Positions 28,412-37,869 are shown, counted from the first letter of the stretch. The stretch: 64,000 bases of DNA from Pseudodesulfovibrio hydrargyri (GCF_001874525.1 NZ_LKAQ01000004.1:2013590-2077589), one strand, 5' to 3'. Numbers and translations: made by a program. Notes: generated by a model not told the origin, from the sequence alone.

Positions 28412-31400
28412 CTATTCGGCCCGGGCCCGCTTTCCGGTCCGGGCGAAGAGCCGGTTCAGGCGCTGCTGGGCCGCGTCCAGGTACATGTAGTAGACAGGGG
28501 TGAAGTACAGGGTCAGGAGCTGGGAGACCAGCAGCCCGCCGACCACGGCCAGACCCAGGGGACGCCGGGCCTCGGCCCCGGCGCCCAGGCCGAGCGCGAT
28601 GGGCAGGGTGCCCATGAGCGCGGCCATGGTGGTCATCATGATCGGCCTGAAGCGGATGAGCGCGCCCTCGCGGATGGCCTGGACCGCGCCCTGGCCGTGC
28701 ACGCGCTGGGCCTCCACCGCGAAGTCGATCATCATGATCGCGTTCTTCTTGACGATGCCGATGAGCATGATGATGCCCACGAATCCGTAGATGTTCAGGT
28801 CGAGCCCGAAGAGCATGAGCGTGAGCAGCGCGCCCACGCCCGCCGAGGGCAGGCCGGAGAGGATGGTCAGCGGGTGGACGAAGGATTCGTAGAGCACGCC
28901 GAGCACCAGGTAGATGACCAGGATGGCCATGACCAGCAGGACCCACAGCCCGCGCATGGAGTCCTGGAACGCCTGGGCCTCGCCCTGGAAGCTGGTGGAC
29001 ACGGAAGCGGGCACCACCTCGGCCGCAAGCCCCGAGACCGCGCTCACGGCCGAGCCGAGCGACTCGCCCGGCTCCAGGTTGAAGGAGATGGTCGCGGACG
29101 GCAGCTGGCCCGAGTGGTTGACGGACAGCGGCCCCACGCCCAGCCCCCATTTGGCCAGGGTCTCAAGGCGCACGAGCTTGCCGTTCTGGGAGCGCACCGA
29201 GAGCATGGCCAGGGCGTCCGGGTTGGACTGGTACTCCGGGGCCAGCTCCATGATCACGTCGTAGGTGTCGGTGGGCGCGTAGATGGAGGAGATCTTGCGG
29301 TTGCCGAACGAGGTCGACAGGGCGTCCTCGATCTGGAAGGCGGAGATGCCCAGCGCCGAGGCCTTGTCGCGGTCGATGTCGATGTTCAGCTCCGGGTTGT
29401 CGAACTCCATGTCCGAGGAGACGTCCTGGATGCCGGGCAGGTCATGCATGCGTTTTTCCATGTCCGCCGCGGCCTTGAAAAGCAGGTCGGTGTCCGGGCT
29501 CTGCAGGGTGTACTGGTACTGGCCCTTGGAGCTGCGTCCGCCGATGCGGATGGCCGGGGGGTTGGACACGTAGGCCCGGATGCCCGGCACCTGCGAGAGT
29601 CTGGCCCGCAGCCGCTGCTGTACGGCGTCGATGGGACCGCGCTCGCTCCTCGGCTTGAGGTCGACCATCAGCCGCCCGGAGTTGCCGCCCCGGTTGGGGC
29701 CGCCCCCGCCGACCACGGACATGTAGTTCTCCACGGCCGGGTCCTTGGCCAGGATGCCCATGAGCTCCTGTTGGCGGCGCTTCATGATGTCGAAGGCCAC
29801 ACCCTGTTCGGCCTCGGTGCGGACGATCAGCCGCCCGGCGTCCTCGGTGGGCAGAAAGCCCTTGGGGATGGCCCGGAACAGGACCACGGTCAGGGCCAGG
29901 ACCAGGATGGAGGCGAGCATGGTCAGCCGGTGGTGCCTGATCGTCCAGTCCAGGGTCCGGGCGTAGACGTCGTGCAGCCCGTTGAAGCCCCGCTCGAAGA
30001 GATTGAAGAGCCTGCCGTGGCGTTTCTCGCCCGAGTGCGGCCTGATGATCAGGCTGCACAGCATGGGGGTGAGCGTCAGGGAGACCAGCCCGGAGATGAG
30101 GATGGAGGCGCAGATGGTCACCGCGAATTCGTGGAACAGGCGGCCCACGATGCCGCCCATGAAGAGCACGGGCAGGAACACGGCGGCCAGCGAGATGGTC
30201 ATGGACACGATGGTGAAGGCGATCTCCTTGGAGCCGTCCATGACCGCCTCCATGGTCGGCTTGCCCATCTCCCCGTGACGGACGATGTTTTCGAGCATGA
30301 CGATGGCGTCGTCCACCACGAAGCCCACGGACAGGGTCAGGGCCATGAGCGAGATGTTGTTCAGGGAAAATCCGTAGAGGTACATGACCGCGAAGGTGCC
30401 GATGACCGACATGGGCAGGGCCAGGCTCGGGATGATCGTGGCCGACATTCTGCGCAGGAAGATAAAGATGACCGTGATGACCAGGGCCACGGTGAGCAGC
30501 AGGGTGAACTGCACGTCCTCGATGGACTCCTTGATGGACTCGGAGCGGTCGTAGAGCACGTTGAGGTCGATGGCCGCGGGCAACTGGGCCTGGAACGAGG
30601 GCAGCAGATCGCGAACGGCCTGGACCACCTCCACGGTGTTGGTGCCGGGCTGGCGCTGGATGGCCAGGATCATGCCGGGCTGGCCGTTGTACCAGTTGCG
30701 CCGTCTCGTCTGCTCCACGGAGTCGAACACGAGGGCCACGTCCGAGAGGCGCACGGGCGCGCCCTGTCGCCAGGCCACCACCAGGGGTTTGTAGTCCTCG
30801 GCGTTCATCAGCTTGCCGCTGGACCGGACGATGTATTCGCGCACCGGCCCGGACACGGTGCCCACGGGCAGGTTGACGTTGCCCCTGCGCACGGCCTCGG
30901 CCACCTCGTCCACGCCCAGCTCCATGGCCGAGAGCTTCTCGGGCGAGAGCTGGATGCGCACCGCGTACTTCTGGGAGCCGTAGACCATGACCTGGGCCAC
31001 GCCGTTGACCATGGAGATGCGCTGGGCCATGAAGTTCTCGGCGTACTCGTTGACGTCGGACAGCCGCATGGTCGGCGAGGAGAGCGAAAGATAGAGGATG
31101 GGCGAGTCCGCCGGGTTGACCTTGCGGAAGCTCGGCGTGGAGGTCATGTCGTCGGGCAGCCGCCGCAGGGCCGTGGTGATGGCCGACTGCACGTCCAGCG
31201 CCGCGTCGTCGATGTTCCGCTCCAGGTCGAACTGCAGGGTGATGCGCGTGTTCCCCAGGTTGGAGATGGAGGTCATGGAGTCCAGGCCCGCGATGGTCGA
31301 GAATTGCTTTTCCAGAGGGTTGGCCACGGACGAGGCCATGGTCTCGGGGTTGGCCCCGGAGAGCTGGGCCGAGACCTCGATGGTCGGGAAGTCCACGCTG

Positions 31401-31513
31401 GGCAGGTCGCTGACCGGCAGGCGCAGGTAGGCCATGACGCCGAAGACCAGGATGGCGATCATGACCAGGGAGGTCATGACCGGGCGGCGGACGAAGATGG
31501 CGGACGGGTTCAT
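28412..31513 (-). CDS. RND multidrug efflux pump, inner-membrane subunit
   Basis: A 1033-aa full-length RND transporter, closest in character to the MdtB/MdtC and acriflavin-resistance branch. It begins MNPSAIFVRRPVMTSLVM. TM4 has SVGFVVDDAIVMLENI with the paired aspartates of the proton relay, and there are two large periplasmic loops and twelve helices. The C-terminal end repeats the pattern (GIVKKNAIMMIDFAVEA). The start at 31511-31513 shares a base with the adaptor's stop codon, so the two are translationally linked. The open frame upstream of this start reads through the adaptor gene and is not coding. Substrate unknown. Confidence 0.94.
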   Translation of the reverse strand: MNPSAIFVRRPVMTSLVMIAILVFGVMAYLRLPVSDLPSVDFPTIEVSAQLSGANPETMASSVANPLEKQFSTIAGLDSMTSISNLGNTRITLQFDLERNIDDAALDVQSAITTALRRLPDDMTSTPSFRKVNPADSPILYLSLSSPTMRLSDVNEYAENFMAQRISMVNGVAQVMVYGSQKYAVRIQLSPEKLSAMELGVDEVAEAVRRGNVNLPVGTVSGPVREYIVRSSGKLMNAEDYKPLVVAWRQGAPVRLSDVALVFDSVEQTRRRNWYNGQPGMILAIQRQPGTNTVEVVQAVRDLLPSFQAQLPAAIDLNVLYDRSESIKESIEDVQFTLLLTVALVITVIFIFLRRMSATIIPSLALPMSVIGTFAVMYLYGFSLNNISLMALTLSVGFVVDDAIVMLENIVRHGEMGKPTMEAVMDGSKEIAFTIVSMTISLAAVFLPVLFMGGIVGRLFHEFAVTICASILISGLVSLTLTPMLCSLIIRPHSGEKRHGRLFNLFERGFNGLHDVYARTLDWTIRHHRLTMLASILVLALTVVLFRAIPKGFLPTEDAGRLIVRTEAEQGVAFDIMKRRQQELMGILAKDPAVENYMSVVGGGGPNRGGNSGRLMVDLKPRSERGPIDAVQQRLRARLSQVPGIRAYVSNPPAIRIGGRSSKGQYQYTLQSPDTDLLFKAAADMEKRMHDLPGIQDVSSDMEFDNPELNIDIDRDKASALGISAFQIEDALSTSFGNRKISSIYAPTDTYDVIMELAPEYQSNPDALAMLSVRSQNGKLVRLETLAKWGLGVGPLSVNHSGQLPSATISFNLEPGESLGSAVSAVSGLAAEVVPASVSTSFQGEAQAFQDSMRGLWVLLVMAILVIYLVLGVLYESFVHPLTILSGLPSAGVGALLTLMLFGLDLNIYGFVGIIMLIGIVKKNAIMMIDFAVEAQRVHGQGAVQAIREGALIRFRPIMMTTMAALMGTLPIALGLGAGAEARRPLGLAVVGGLLVSQLLTLYFTPVYYMYLDAAQQRLNRLFARTGKRARAE

Positions 31514-32751
31514 TATTGCCCGTCCTTGGCCGGTCCCTTGCCCGCGCCGACATTCCCGCCGCTCTTGATGGACACCCTGGCCCCGGGGCTCAGCCCCACC
31601 TGACCGTCCAGGACCACCAGTTCGCCGGACTCGATTCCGGAGTCCACGACCGTGCGCTTGCCCACGATGTGGGAGGTGGCGACCTGTCTGGCCTCCACCG
31701 CGCCGGCGGCCGGGTCGCCGCCGTCCGGCTTGACCACGTATACGTACGGTCCCTCCATGCCCTGGAGCACGGCCCCGGTGGGCAGGAGCAGGGCTCCTTT
31801 CAGGGTGCGCAGGGTCAGTTCCACCCGGGCGAACTGGCCGGGCCAGAACCGGGTGTCCTCGTTGGGGTAGGAGGCCAGCAGCCGGATGGTGCCCGTGGTC
31901 GTGTCCACGGCGTTGTCCACGGCCGCCAGGTCCGCCTCGACCGGCGTGGAGCTCGTCCCGGACGGGGTGATGGACACGCGCAGGGGCCCCTGCCCGCGGC
32001 GTTCCATGATCTCGCCCAGGTAGCGCTCGGGCAGGGTGAAGGAGACGTTGATCGGCCTGATCTGGTTGATGACGCACAGGGTGCGGTCGTCGTTGGCCTT
32101 GATGACGTTGCCCACGTTGACGCGGACGATGCCCACGCGCCCGGAGATGGGGGCGCGGATGGCCGCGTAGTCGCGGTCCAGGCGGGCCTTTTCCAGGGCG
32201 GCCTCGTTGAGCCGGATGGTGTTCTCCAGGGACGTGGCCTCGGCGAATGTGTTGTCGTACTGCTCCTGGGCGACCACGTTCAGGTCGCGCAGCTTGGAGT
32301 AGCGGCGCAGGTCCTCCTTGGCCTTGTCCAGGTGGGCGCGGTCGCGGTCGAGCCGCGCCTGGGCCTCCTTCACGGCCAGGTCGAAGGACCGGGAATCCAC
32401 CTGGAAGAGCAGGTCGCCCGCCTCCACGTCCTGGCCGTTCTGGACCAGCTGCCTGTCGATGATGCCGCCCACCCGGGACTTGACCTCCACCGAGGCCAGC
32501 GGGCTGACGTTGCCCACGGCGGACAGGGTCACGGGCACGTCCTCGCGTACCGCGGCCACGGCCGTGACCGGGACCACCCGTTCGCGCCGGGACTTCTTGT
32601 CGTCGCCCCCGCAGGCCGCGAGCAGGCAGGCGAGGAGCAGGCAGAGCAGTCCGGCCGGGAGCTGGCCGGGGACCCGGCATCGGGGCCGGTTTCCGTCGTG
32701 TTCAGGAAAATGCGAACGAGGCACATGCCCTCCAGGTCGGCAGCTCCGCAT
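31513..32751 (-). CDS. RND efflux periplasmic adaptor lipoprotein
   Basis: About 412 aa (shorter if a later start is used). A hydrophobic segment ends with LLAAC, a lipobox. Then come LASVEVKSRVGGIIDRQLV and YAAIRAPISGRVGIVRV, the two halves of the lipoyl-like domain, around a coiled-coil hairpin (about 110-190). The N-terminus is uncertain: the ATG at 32751 gives an unusually long arginine-rich leader. An in-frame GTG at 32724 has GGAGG four bases ahead and is a good alternative. It works with the downstream pump gene. No dedicated regulator is adjacent. Confidence 0.88.
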   Translation of the reverse strand: MRSCRPGGHVPRSHFPEHDGNRPRCRVPGQLPAGLLCLLLACLLAACGGDDKKSRRERVVPVTAVAAVREDVPVTLSAVGNVSPLASVEVKSRVGGIIDRQLVQNGQDVEAGDLLFQVDSRSFDLAVKEAQARLDRDRAHLDKAKEDLRRYSKLRDLNVVAQEQYDNTFAEATSLENTIRLNEAALEKARLDRDYAAIRAPISGRVGIVRVNVGNVIKANDDRTLCVINQIRPINVSFTLPERYLGEIMERRGQGPLRVSITPSGTSSTPVEADLAAVDNAVDTTTGTIRLLASYPNEDTRFWPGQFARVELTLRTLKGALLLPTGAVLQGMEGPYVYVVKPDGGDPAAGAVEARQVATSHIVGKRTVVDSGIESGELVVLDGQVGLSPGARVSIKSGGNVGAGKGPAKDGQ

Positions 32752-33090
32752 AAGGCGGGAGCCGTATGTCCGTCCGGCCGCCGAAGGCCGACGGACGGTT
32801 GTTCAATTCATACTGTCCGCGTTTATAATTGCAAAGAATCACAAACACAATGGGTCCCCGCGCGGGAAAACGCGCCGGGACGGCCGGGCATTGTCACCGC
32901 CCGGGGAATCAGCTTGTGAAAACGGCGGGTTGGTGCGGCCGGAGCAGGGGGGGCGGGCGCATTTTTTCGGCGGGCGCATCCGGAAAATGTTTTGCGAATA
33001 TTGATCGGGATCAATGTGACGAAAGGGTAATTCTCCTATGGTATATGCGTGAATAGTCAACAATGGACTGTAATCTTAGGAGGTATACCA
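32752..33090. other. Divergent regulatory region between RND operon and Fe-S/NrfD/cytochrome operon
   Basis: 339 bases without a gene. The left part has a bulged hairpin (32771-32800, GTCCGTC...GACGGAC type), the middle has GC-rich short dyads with no clear identity, and the right end holds the FNR-type box and promoter of the plus-strand operon. I found no convincing open frame. Confidence 0.6.
33000..33042 (+). promoter_or_regulatory. FNR/CRP-family box with class II promoter
   Basis: ATTGATCGGGATCAAT (33000-33015) is a perfect 16-base palindrome and matches the FNR consensus TTGAT-N4-ATCAA exactly. TATGGT at 33037-33042 is a plausible -10 hexamer placed so that the box centre falls at about -41.5, the class II activator position. 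This suggests anoxia- or redox-dependent activation of the 33091-37307 operon. Confidence 0.65.
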
Positions 33091-33999
33091 ATGACAATCA
33101 CCCGCAGAGGATTTCTGGGGGCGTTGGGGATCGCGGGGGCGGCCTCGACCCTGCCCGGGAATGCGCAGGCGTGGCAGTCCAAGGCGCCGCCCGATCCCTT
33201 CGGCTGTCTGGTGGACCTGACCCGGTGCGTGGGCTGCCGCAAGTGCGAGCAGGCTTGCAACGAGGTCAACGAGCTGCCCGAACCGGCCGTGAAGTTCGAC
33301 GACCTGACCGTCCTGGACGCCAAGCGGCGGCCGGACCAGGACGCCTTCACGGTCATCAACCGTTATTACACGGGCCGCATCGACGACCGCGACAAGCTGG
33401 TGCCCACCTATGTCAAGGTCCAGTGCATGCACTGCCAGGACCCGGCCTGCGTCTCGGCCTGCATCACCGGGGCCCTGACAAAAAAGGAAAATGGGGCCGT
33501 GCACTACGACGTGGACAAGTGTATCGGCTGCCGTTACTGCATGGCCGCCTGTCCCTTCGAGATCCCGGCCTACGAGTACGACCGGCCCATTTGGCCCCGG
33601 GTGCGCAAGTGCACCTTCTGTTTCGAGCGCATCTCCAAGGAAGGGGGGAAGCCCGGCTGCGCCTCCATCTGTCCGGTGGAGGCCATCACCTTCGGCAAGC
33701 GCTCGGAGCTGCTGCGCCTGGCCAAGAATCGCATCGAAAGCGACCCCGGCAAGTACGTGGACCACGTCTACGGCGAACACGAGGTGGGCGGCACGAGCTG
33801 GCTGTACATCTCGGGCGTGGACTTCCGGAAGGTCGGCTTCCAGGAGCTGCCCGACCGGCCCATGCCGCAGACCACGGAGACCATCCAGAGCGCGCTGTTC
33901 AGCTATTTGTGGTCGCCGCTGGCCCTGTTCGGGGTCCTGGGGGCGGTCATGGGCGTGACCTCTCGCAAGCATGACAAGGAGGACGGCCATGACGCATAA
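33091..33999 (+). CDS. Tat-exported 4Fe-4S ferredoxin subunit (HybA-like)
   Basis: A 302-aa periplasmic electron-transfer protein, probably anchored by a C-terminal helix ([19 protein letters not shown]). The Tat signal is [10 protein letters not shown]. Cluster motifs in order: [35 protein letters not shown], and [10 protein letters not shown] with CASICPVEA. This is the four-cluster HybA/HmcB/NrfC arrangement. The ATG at 33091 has AGGAGG at the right distance; an upstream in-frame start at 33049 lacks one. It should link the NrfD-type membrane partner to the cytochrome encoded two genes on. Confidence 0.9.
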   Translation: MTITRRGFLGALGIAGAASTLPGNAQAWQSKAPPDPFGCLVDLTRCVGCRKCEQACNEVNELPEPAVKFDDLTVLDAKRRPDQDAFTVINRYYTGRIDDRDKLVPTYVKVQCMHCQDPACVSACITGALTKKENGAVHYDVDKCIGCRYCMAACPFEIPAYEYDRPIWPRVRKCTFCFERISKEGGKPGCASICPVEAITFGKRSELLRLAKNRIESDPGKYVDHVYGEHEVGGTSWLYISGVDFRKVGFQELPDRPMPQTTETIQSALFSYLWSPLALFGVLGAVMGVTSRKHDKEDGHDA

Positions 34000-35161
34000 G
34001 CCGCAACCCGTTGACCGGCCGTTCTGGACGCCGGGCGTGCTGGTCATGCTGGCCCTGATGATCGCGGCCGGAGTGACCCTGGTCATCCGCTACACCTATG
34101 GGCTGGCCGCCGTGACCAACCTGAGCAACCACTATCCCTGGGGCATCTGGATCGGCCTGGACGTGGCCTCGGGCGTGGCCCTGGCCGCGGGCGGCTTCAC
34201 CACCGCCTTCCTGTCCCACATCCTGGGCCGCCGCTATTACGAGGCCGTGACCCGGCCCGCGCTGCTGTCCGCCGCCCTGGGCTACACCTTCGTGGCCCTG
34301 GCCGTGACCTTCGACGTGGGCCGTTCCTGGGCCATCTGGAAGCCGGTCTTTTATCAGAACCACACCTCGGCCCTGTTCGAGGTGGCCATGTGCGTCATGG
34401 CCTACGTGACCGTGCTGTGGATCGAGTTCATTCCGGTCCTGGCCGAACGGCTGGGCGGGAAGATCAGGCTGCTGGCCTATCTCGACCGCATCCTGGATAG
34501 GACCATGTGGGTCTTCATCATCCTCGGGGTGGTATTGTCCTGCATGCACCAGTCCAGCCTGGGCACCCTGATGGTCATCGCCCCGACCAAGACCTCGCCG
34601 CTGTGGGCCACGCCGCTGCAGCCGCTGCTCTTCCTGACCTCGGCCTTTGCCGTGGGCTATCCCATGGTCGTGGTCGAGACGACCCTCGCCACCTCCTCGC
34701 TCAGGCTGGAGTCCGAGATGAACGTGCTCTCGCCGTTGTCGAGGATCACCATCCTGCTGCTCGGCGTGTACATGGCCCTCAAGCTCGGCGACCTGATCTC
34801 GCGCGGGGCCTACGCGACCCTGCTGGACGGCTCGGCCCAGAGCAACTCCTTCATGGTCGAGGTGGGGCTCGGCGTGATCCTGCCGTGGATCATGCTGCTG
34901 TTCCCGGCGGTGCGCCGTTCGCGCAGGTGGCTTTTCATCGCGGCCCTGCTCATCGTCTCGGGCGTGATGCTCAACCGGTTCAACGTGTTCGTGGTCTCGT
35001 TCAAGGCTCCGTACGCGACCCATCCGTACTACCCGGCCATCGGCGAGATACTCGTCACCGCCGGGGCCGTGGCCACGATCTTCTTCCTCTATAGGTTGAT
35101 CGTGACCTGGTTCCCGGTGCTTTCCGCCCAACCGCAGGAGGTGTCCCGTGACCAAGCTTAG
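33989..35161 (+). CDS. NrfD/HybB-family membrane subunit
   Basis: A 390-aa integral membrane protein with nine or ten helices, of the NrfD/PsrC family that exchanges electrons with menaquinone. [19 protein letters not shown] and [18 protein letters not shown] are characteristic of the HybB branch. The start at 33989 follows AAGGAGG and overlaps the end of the Fe-S gene by 11 bases. It has no heme-binding histidine pattern of the NarI type. Together with its neighbours it forms a quinone-linked complex that lacks a molybdenum or hydrogenase catalytic subunit of its own. Confidence 0.92.
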   Translation: MTHKPQPVDRPFWTPGVLVMLALMIAAGVTLVIRYTYGLAAVTNLSNHYPWGIWIGLDVASGVALAAGGFTTAFLSHILGRRYYEAVTRPALLSAALGYTFVALAVTFDVGRSWAIWKPVFYQNHTSALFEVAMCVMAYVTVLWIEFIPVLAERLGGKIRLLAYLDRILDRTMWVFIILGVVLSCMHQSSLGTLMVIAPTKTSPLWATPLQPLLFLTSAFAVGYPMVVVETTLATSSLRLESEMNVLSPLSRITILLLGVYMALKLGDLISRGAYATLLDGSAQSNSFMVEVGLGVILPWIMLLFPAVRRSRRWLFIAALLIVSGVMLNRFNVFVVSFKAPYATHPYYPAIGEILVTAGAVATIFFLYRLIVTWFPVLSAQPQEVSRDQA

Positions 35162-37307
35162 CCCGCGGCTCATGGCCATCTTCCTGATCGCGATCCTGGG
35201 CACCGCCGTGTGCGGATTCGCCGCGCCCGCGCCCGCTCCGGCCGCCGTCGAACCCGTGGAGAAGTCCCGCAAGGACCTGACCCCCAGGCCGGACGGATGG
35301 ACGCCCGCCGACCAGGTCAAGGCCGAGGAGGAGGCGAAAAAGGAATACCCGTTCGTCAAGGATGTGCTCATGGAGGATCTGCCCCTGCGCCAGCAGCGTC
35401 TGCGCGGGCTGGGGCTCGGGCTCAAGGACGTCAAGCGCAGCTACATGCTGCTCGACAGCCCCTACGCGGACACTTTCGAGCGCAAGTACGGACCCGTGCG
35501 CTTCATGCACGCCAAGCACGCGGCCGCCCTGGACGGCGACTGCGCGGCCTGCCACCACCTGCGCCCGGCGGACGAGAGCGCGCCGGAGACCGTGGCCTGC
35601 CGCGCCTGCCACCAGGACAACCGCCAGGAGGACGGCAGGGAGCGCATCGGGCTCAAGGCCGCCTACCATATGCAGTGCATGAACTGTCACGAGAAGATGA
35701 AGAAGGGGCCGGTCAGTTGCGAGGGGTGTCACGCCAAGCGCCCGACGGACCATCGGGAGCTGGTCAAGCTCCCGGAGAACCCGACCCCGCAGCAGGTCAC
35801 CAAGGAGTGCCTGCGCTGCCACGAGCAGGCGGGCGAGGACATGCTGACCACGGCCCACTGGCTGTGGCGCGGCCCGTCGCCGTACACGGTGGAACACCGC
35901 AAGAGCGTCATGTCCGGCAAGGGCACGACCACCCTGAACAACTTCTGCCTGTCGGCCATCAGCAACGAGAAGCGCTGCACCTCCTGCCACGCCGGATACG
36001 GCTGGAAGGACAATACATTCGACTTCTCCAACCGGGAGAACATGGACTGCCTGGTCTGCCACGACACCACGGGCAGCTACAAGAAGGCCCCGCCCGCGGC
36101 GGGCATGCCCGATCCCAAGGTGGACATGGTCTACGTGGCCCGAAACGTCGGCCCGACCAGCCGCAAGACCTGCGGCGTCTGCCACTTCAGCGGCGGCGGG
36201 GGCGACGCGGTCAAGCACGCGGACATGTCGGCTCAGCTGTACTGGCCGGACCGCAATTGCGACGTGCACATGGGCGGCTACGACTTCCAGTGCGTGGAGT
36301 GCCACAAGACCCGCAACCACAAGATCTCGGGCCGGTCCACCTCCGTGCCCGTGTCCGAGGGGACCCGGGCCTGCGAGGACTGCCACACGTCCAGTCCGCA
36401 CTACGGCGACAGCCTGCTGGACCACCACCTGAACAAGCACTGCGAGACCGTGGCCTGCAACACCTGCCATTCGCCCATCTACTCCAAGTGCGCGGCGACC
36501 AAGACCTGGTGGGACTGGTCCACGGCGGGCGACAAGCAGCGCGCGGTGCACAAGGACAAGTACGGCAAGCCGGACTATAACTGGATGAAGGGCGACTTCC
36601 GCTGGAAGGAGGCGTCCAAGCCGGTCTACGCCTGGTTCAACGGGTTCATGGAGCGCCGCCTGCTGGGCGACCCCATCGAACCGGCGGCCAGGGGATTCCG
36701 CCCGGGCGAACAGCCGACCCCGGCGCGGAAGGCCGACATGGTGGTCACGGACATCACCCGGCCCGTGGGTTCGCTCAAAGACCCGCGCTCCAAGATCACG
36801 CCGTTCAAGATCATGTCGGGCATCCAGCCAGCGGACGCCGTGAACCGCTACCTGCTGGTGCCGCACCTCTTCCCCTACGACAAGGAGGACACGGCCGCCT
36901 TCTGGAAGGGCACCGACTGGCAGGCGGCCTTCAGGGAAGGCATGGCCAAGGCGGGCCTGCCCTACAGCGGGGAGTACATGTGGGTTGCCACCAACATGTA
37001 CTGGCGCATCGAGCACGAGGTCATGCCCAGGGAGCACGCCCTGTCCTGCGTGCAGTGCCACCAGAGCCTCAAGGGCGAGCGCACCTGCGACCGCTGCCAC
37101 CAGGACTCCCGGGAAGCGAAGTTCCGCGAGCTGACGGAAAAGGGCGCGGACTTCGAACTGCTCCGGATGATGGGCCGCGACGTGGGCGAGCTGATCGGCA
37201 AGTCGGACTACATCGACTTCAAGAGGCTGGGCTACAAGGGCGACCCGATCCTCTACGGCGGGCGCTTCACCAGGCTGCCGCTGGGCCGTGGTCCGGACGC
37301 GAAGTAG
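35148..37307 (+). CDS. 13-heme cytochrome c (c3-like domain fused to octaheme tetrathionate-reductase-like domain)
   Basis: A 719-aa exported multiheme protein with 13 CXXCH motifs. After the signal peptide (about 1-25), an N-terminal tetraheme region has CAACH, CRACH, CMNCH and CEGCH (about 131-195), like a class III cytochrome. From about 220 comes a domain of the octaheme tetrathionate reductase family: CLRCH, CTSCH, CLVCH, CGVCH, CVECH, CEDCH, CNTCH (with KTWWDWSTAGDK after it) and CVQCH. A 13th motif, CDRCH, lies in an insert before the family's end, IDFKRLGYKGDPILY. It overlaps the NrfD gene by 14 bases. It may be the reductase, or an electron conduit to a further acceptor. Confidence 0.88.
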   Translation: MTKLSPRLMAIFLIAILGTAVCGFAAPAPAPAAVEPVEKSRKDLTPRPDGWTPADQVKAEEEAKKEYPFVKDVLMEDLPLRQQRLRGLGLGLKDVKRSYMLLDSPYADTFERKYGPVRFMHAKHAAALDGDCAACHHLRPADESAPETVACRACHQDNRQEDGRERIGLKAAYHMQCMNCHEKMKKGPVSCEGCHAKRPTDHRELVKLPENPTPQQVTKECLRCHEQAGEDMLTTAHWLWRGPSPYTVEHRKSVMSGKGTTTLNNFCLSAISNEKRCTSCHAGYGWKDNTFDFSNRENMDCLVCHDTTGSYKKAPPAAGMPDPKVDMVYVARNVGPTSRKTCGVCHFSGGGGDAVKHADMSAQLYWPDRNCDVHMGGYDFQCVECHKTRNHKISGRSTSVPVSEGTRACEDCHTSSPHYGDSLLDHHLNKHCETVACNTCHSPIYSKCAATKTWWDWSTAGDKQRAVHKDKYGKPDYNWMKGDFRWKEASKPVYAWFNGFMERRLLGDPIEPAARGFRPGEQPTPARKADMVVTDITRPVGSLKDPRSKITPFKIMSGIQPADAVNRYLLVPHLFPYDKEDTAAFWKGTDWQAAFREGMAKAGLPYSGEYMWVATNMYWRIEHEVMPREHALSCVQCHQSLKGERTCDRCHQDSREAKFRELTEKGADFELLRMMGRDVGELIGKSDYIDFKRLGYKGDPILYGGRFTRLPLGRGPDAK

Positions 37308-37323
37308 TCGGCATAAAACAAAC

Positions 37324-37359
37324 AAAAAGGCCCGGAGTCCTTCGACTCCGGGCCTTTTT
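37324..37359. terminator. Bidirectional terminator between convergent genes
   Basis: AAAAAGGCCCGGAGTC, a 4-base loop, and its exact complement ending TTTTT. It serves the cytochrome operon on plus and the small exported protein on minus. Confidence 0.95.
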
Positions 37360-37377
37360 GCGCGTGCGTGCGGTCCG

Positions 37378-37797
37378 CTACGGGGCCACGTCCACGTCCA
37401 GTTCGGCGTCCAGCAGCGGCTTGGCGCTGACCCCGCCGCAGCTGCCCTTGCTGATCTCGTTGAGCAGGAGGAGCACGCTGTACGTTCCGGGCCGGTCAAA
37501 GGTCATGACCGTCTCGGGGTAGCCGGGCCTGACCTCGGGTTTGGCCCCTTCGGGATGGGCCGTGAACTCCACGTTGATGGCCGCGTAGGCCCCGGCCGGG
37601 AGGGCGTACCCCTTGAGGTCGAAGACCGCCTTGACCGGCTGCCCGGCCTTGACCGGACCTTCCAGGCGGACCTCGCCGCCGGGCACGGCGGAATGGGTCT
37701 GACCGGCGAAGGCCGGGACGGACAGGAGCGCGGCCCAGGCGAGGACCAGGGCGGCGCGGGCCGTGAACAGGGCGGGCAGGGGGCGTCTGTTTTTCAT
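37378..37797 (-). CDS. Small exported protein of unknown function
   Basis: A 139-aa protein with a signal peptide (ALVLAWAALLSVPAFA, cleavage near 31). The mature part is beta-rich and Ig-like in feel (VKAGQPVKAVFDLKGYALPAGAYAAINVEF, in pieces; MTFDRPGTYSVLLLLNE), with one late cysteine (GSCGG). I do not recognise the family. It is divergent from the LuxR-type regulator and shares its 72-base promoter region, including two TGGGTA boxes, so it may belong to that regulator's targets. Confidence 0.7.
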   Translation of the reverse strand: MKNRRPLPALFTARAALVLAWAALLSVPAFAGQTHSAVPGGEVRLEGPVKAGQPVKAVFDLKGYALPAGAYAAINVEFTAHPEGAKPEVRPGYPETVMTFDRPGTYSVLLLLNEISKGSCGGVSAKPLLDAELDVDVAP

Positions 37798-37834
37798 GGC
37801 TTGATCATACGCCCGGTCCGGTATATTGCAAGAC

Positions 37835-37852
37835 ATGGGTATCCATTGGGTA
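37835..37852 (+). promoter_or_regulatory. Tandem TGGGTA boxes before the LuxR-type gene
   Basis: ATGGGTA (37835-37841) and ATTGGGTA (37845-37852) repeat with a 10-base period in the 72-base divergent promoter. The same heptamer forms an inverted repeat at 39216-39239. Confidence 0.5.
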
Positions 37853-37869
37853 TATACGCGGGAGGCGCG

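Noticed and set aside
28358-31603. A 1081-codon open frame on plus, antisense to the RND pump
   Set aside because: Same GC artefact; the minus strand encodes a complete RND transporter with all signatures.
32530-32726. ATG at 32726 with a good GGAGG in a different frame at the start of the adaptor gene
   Set aside because: That frame gives 65 residues without similarity; the adaptor domains are in the frame beginning at 32751 or at the GTG at 32724.
32870-32990. GC-rich dyads upstream of the FNR-type box, considered as a riboswitch
   Set aside because: No match to the cobalamin, TPP, SAM, glycine or molybdenum-cofactor consensus cores I know; the strand is also unclear.
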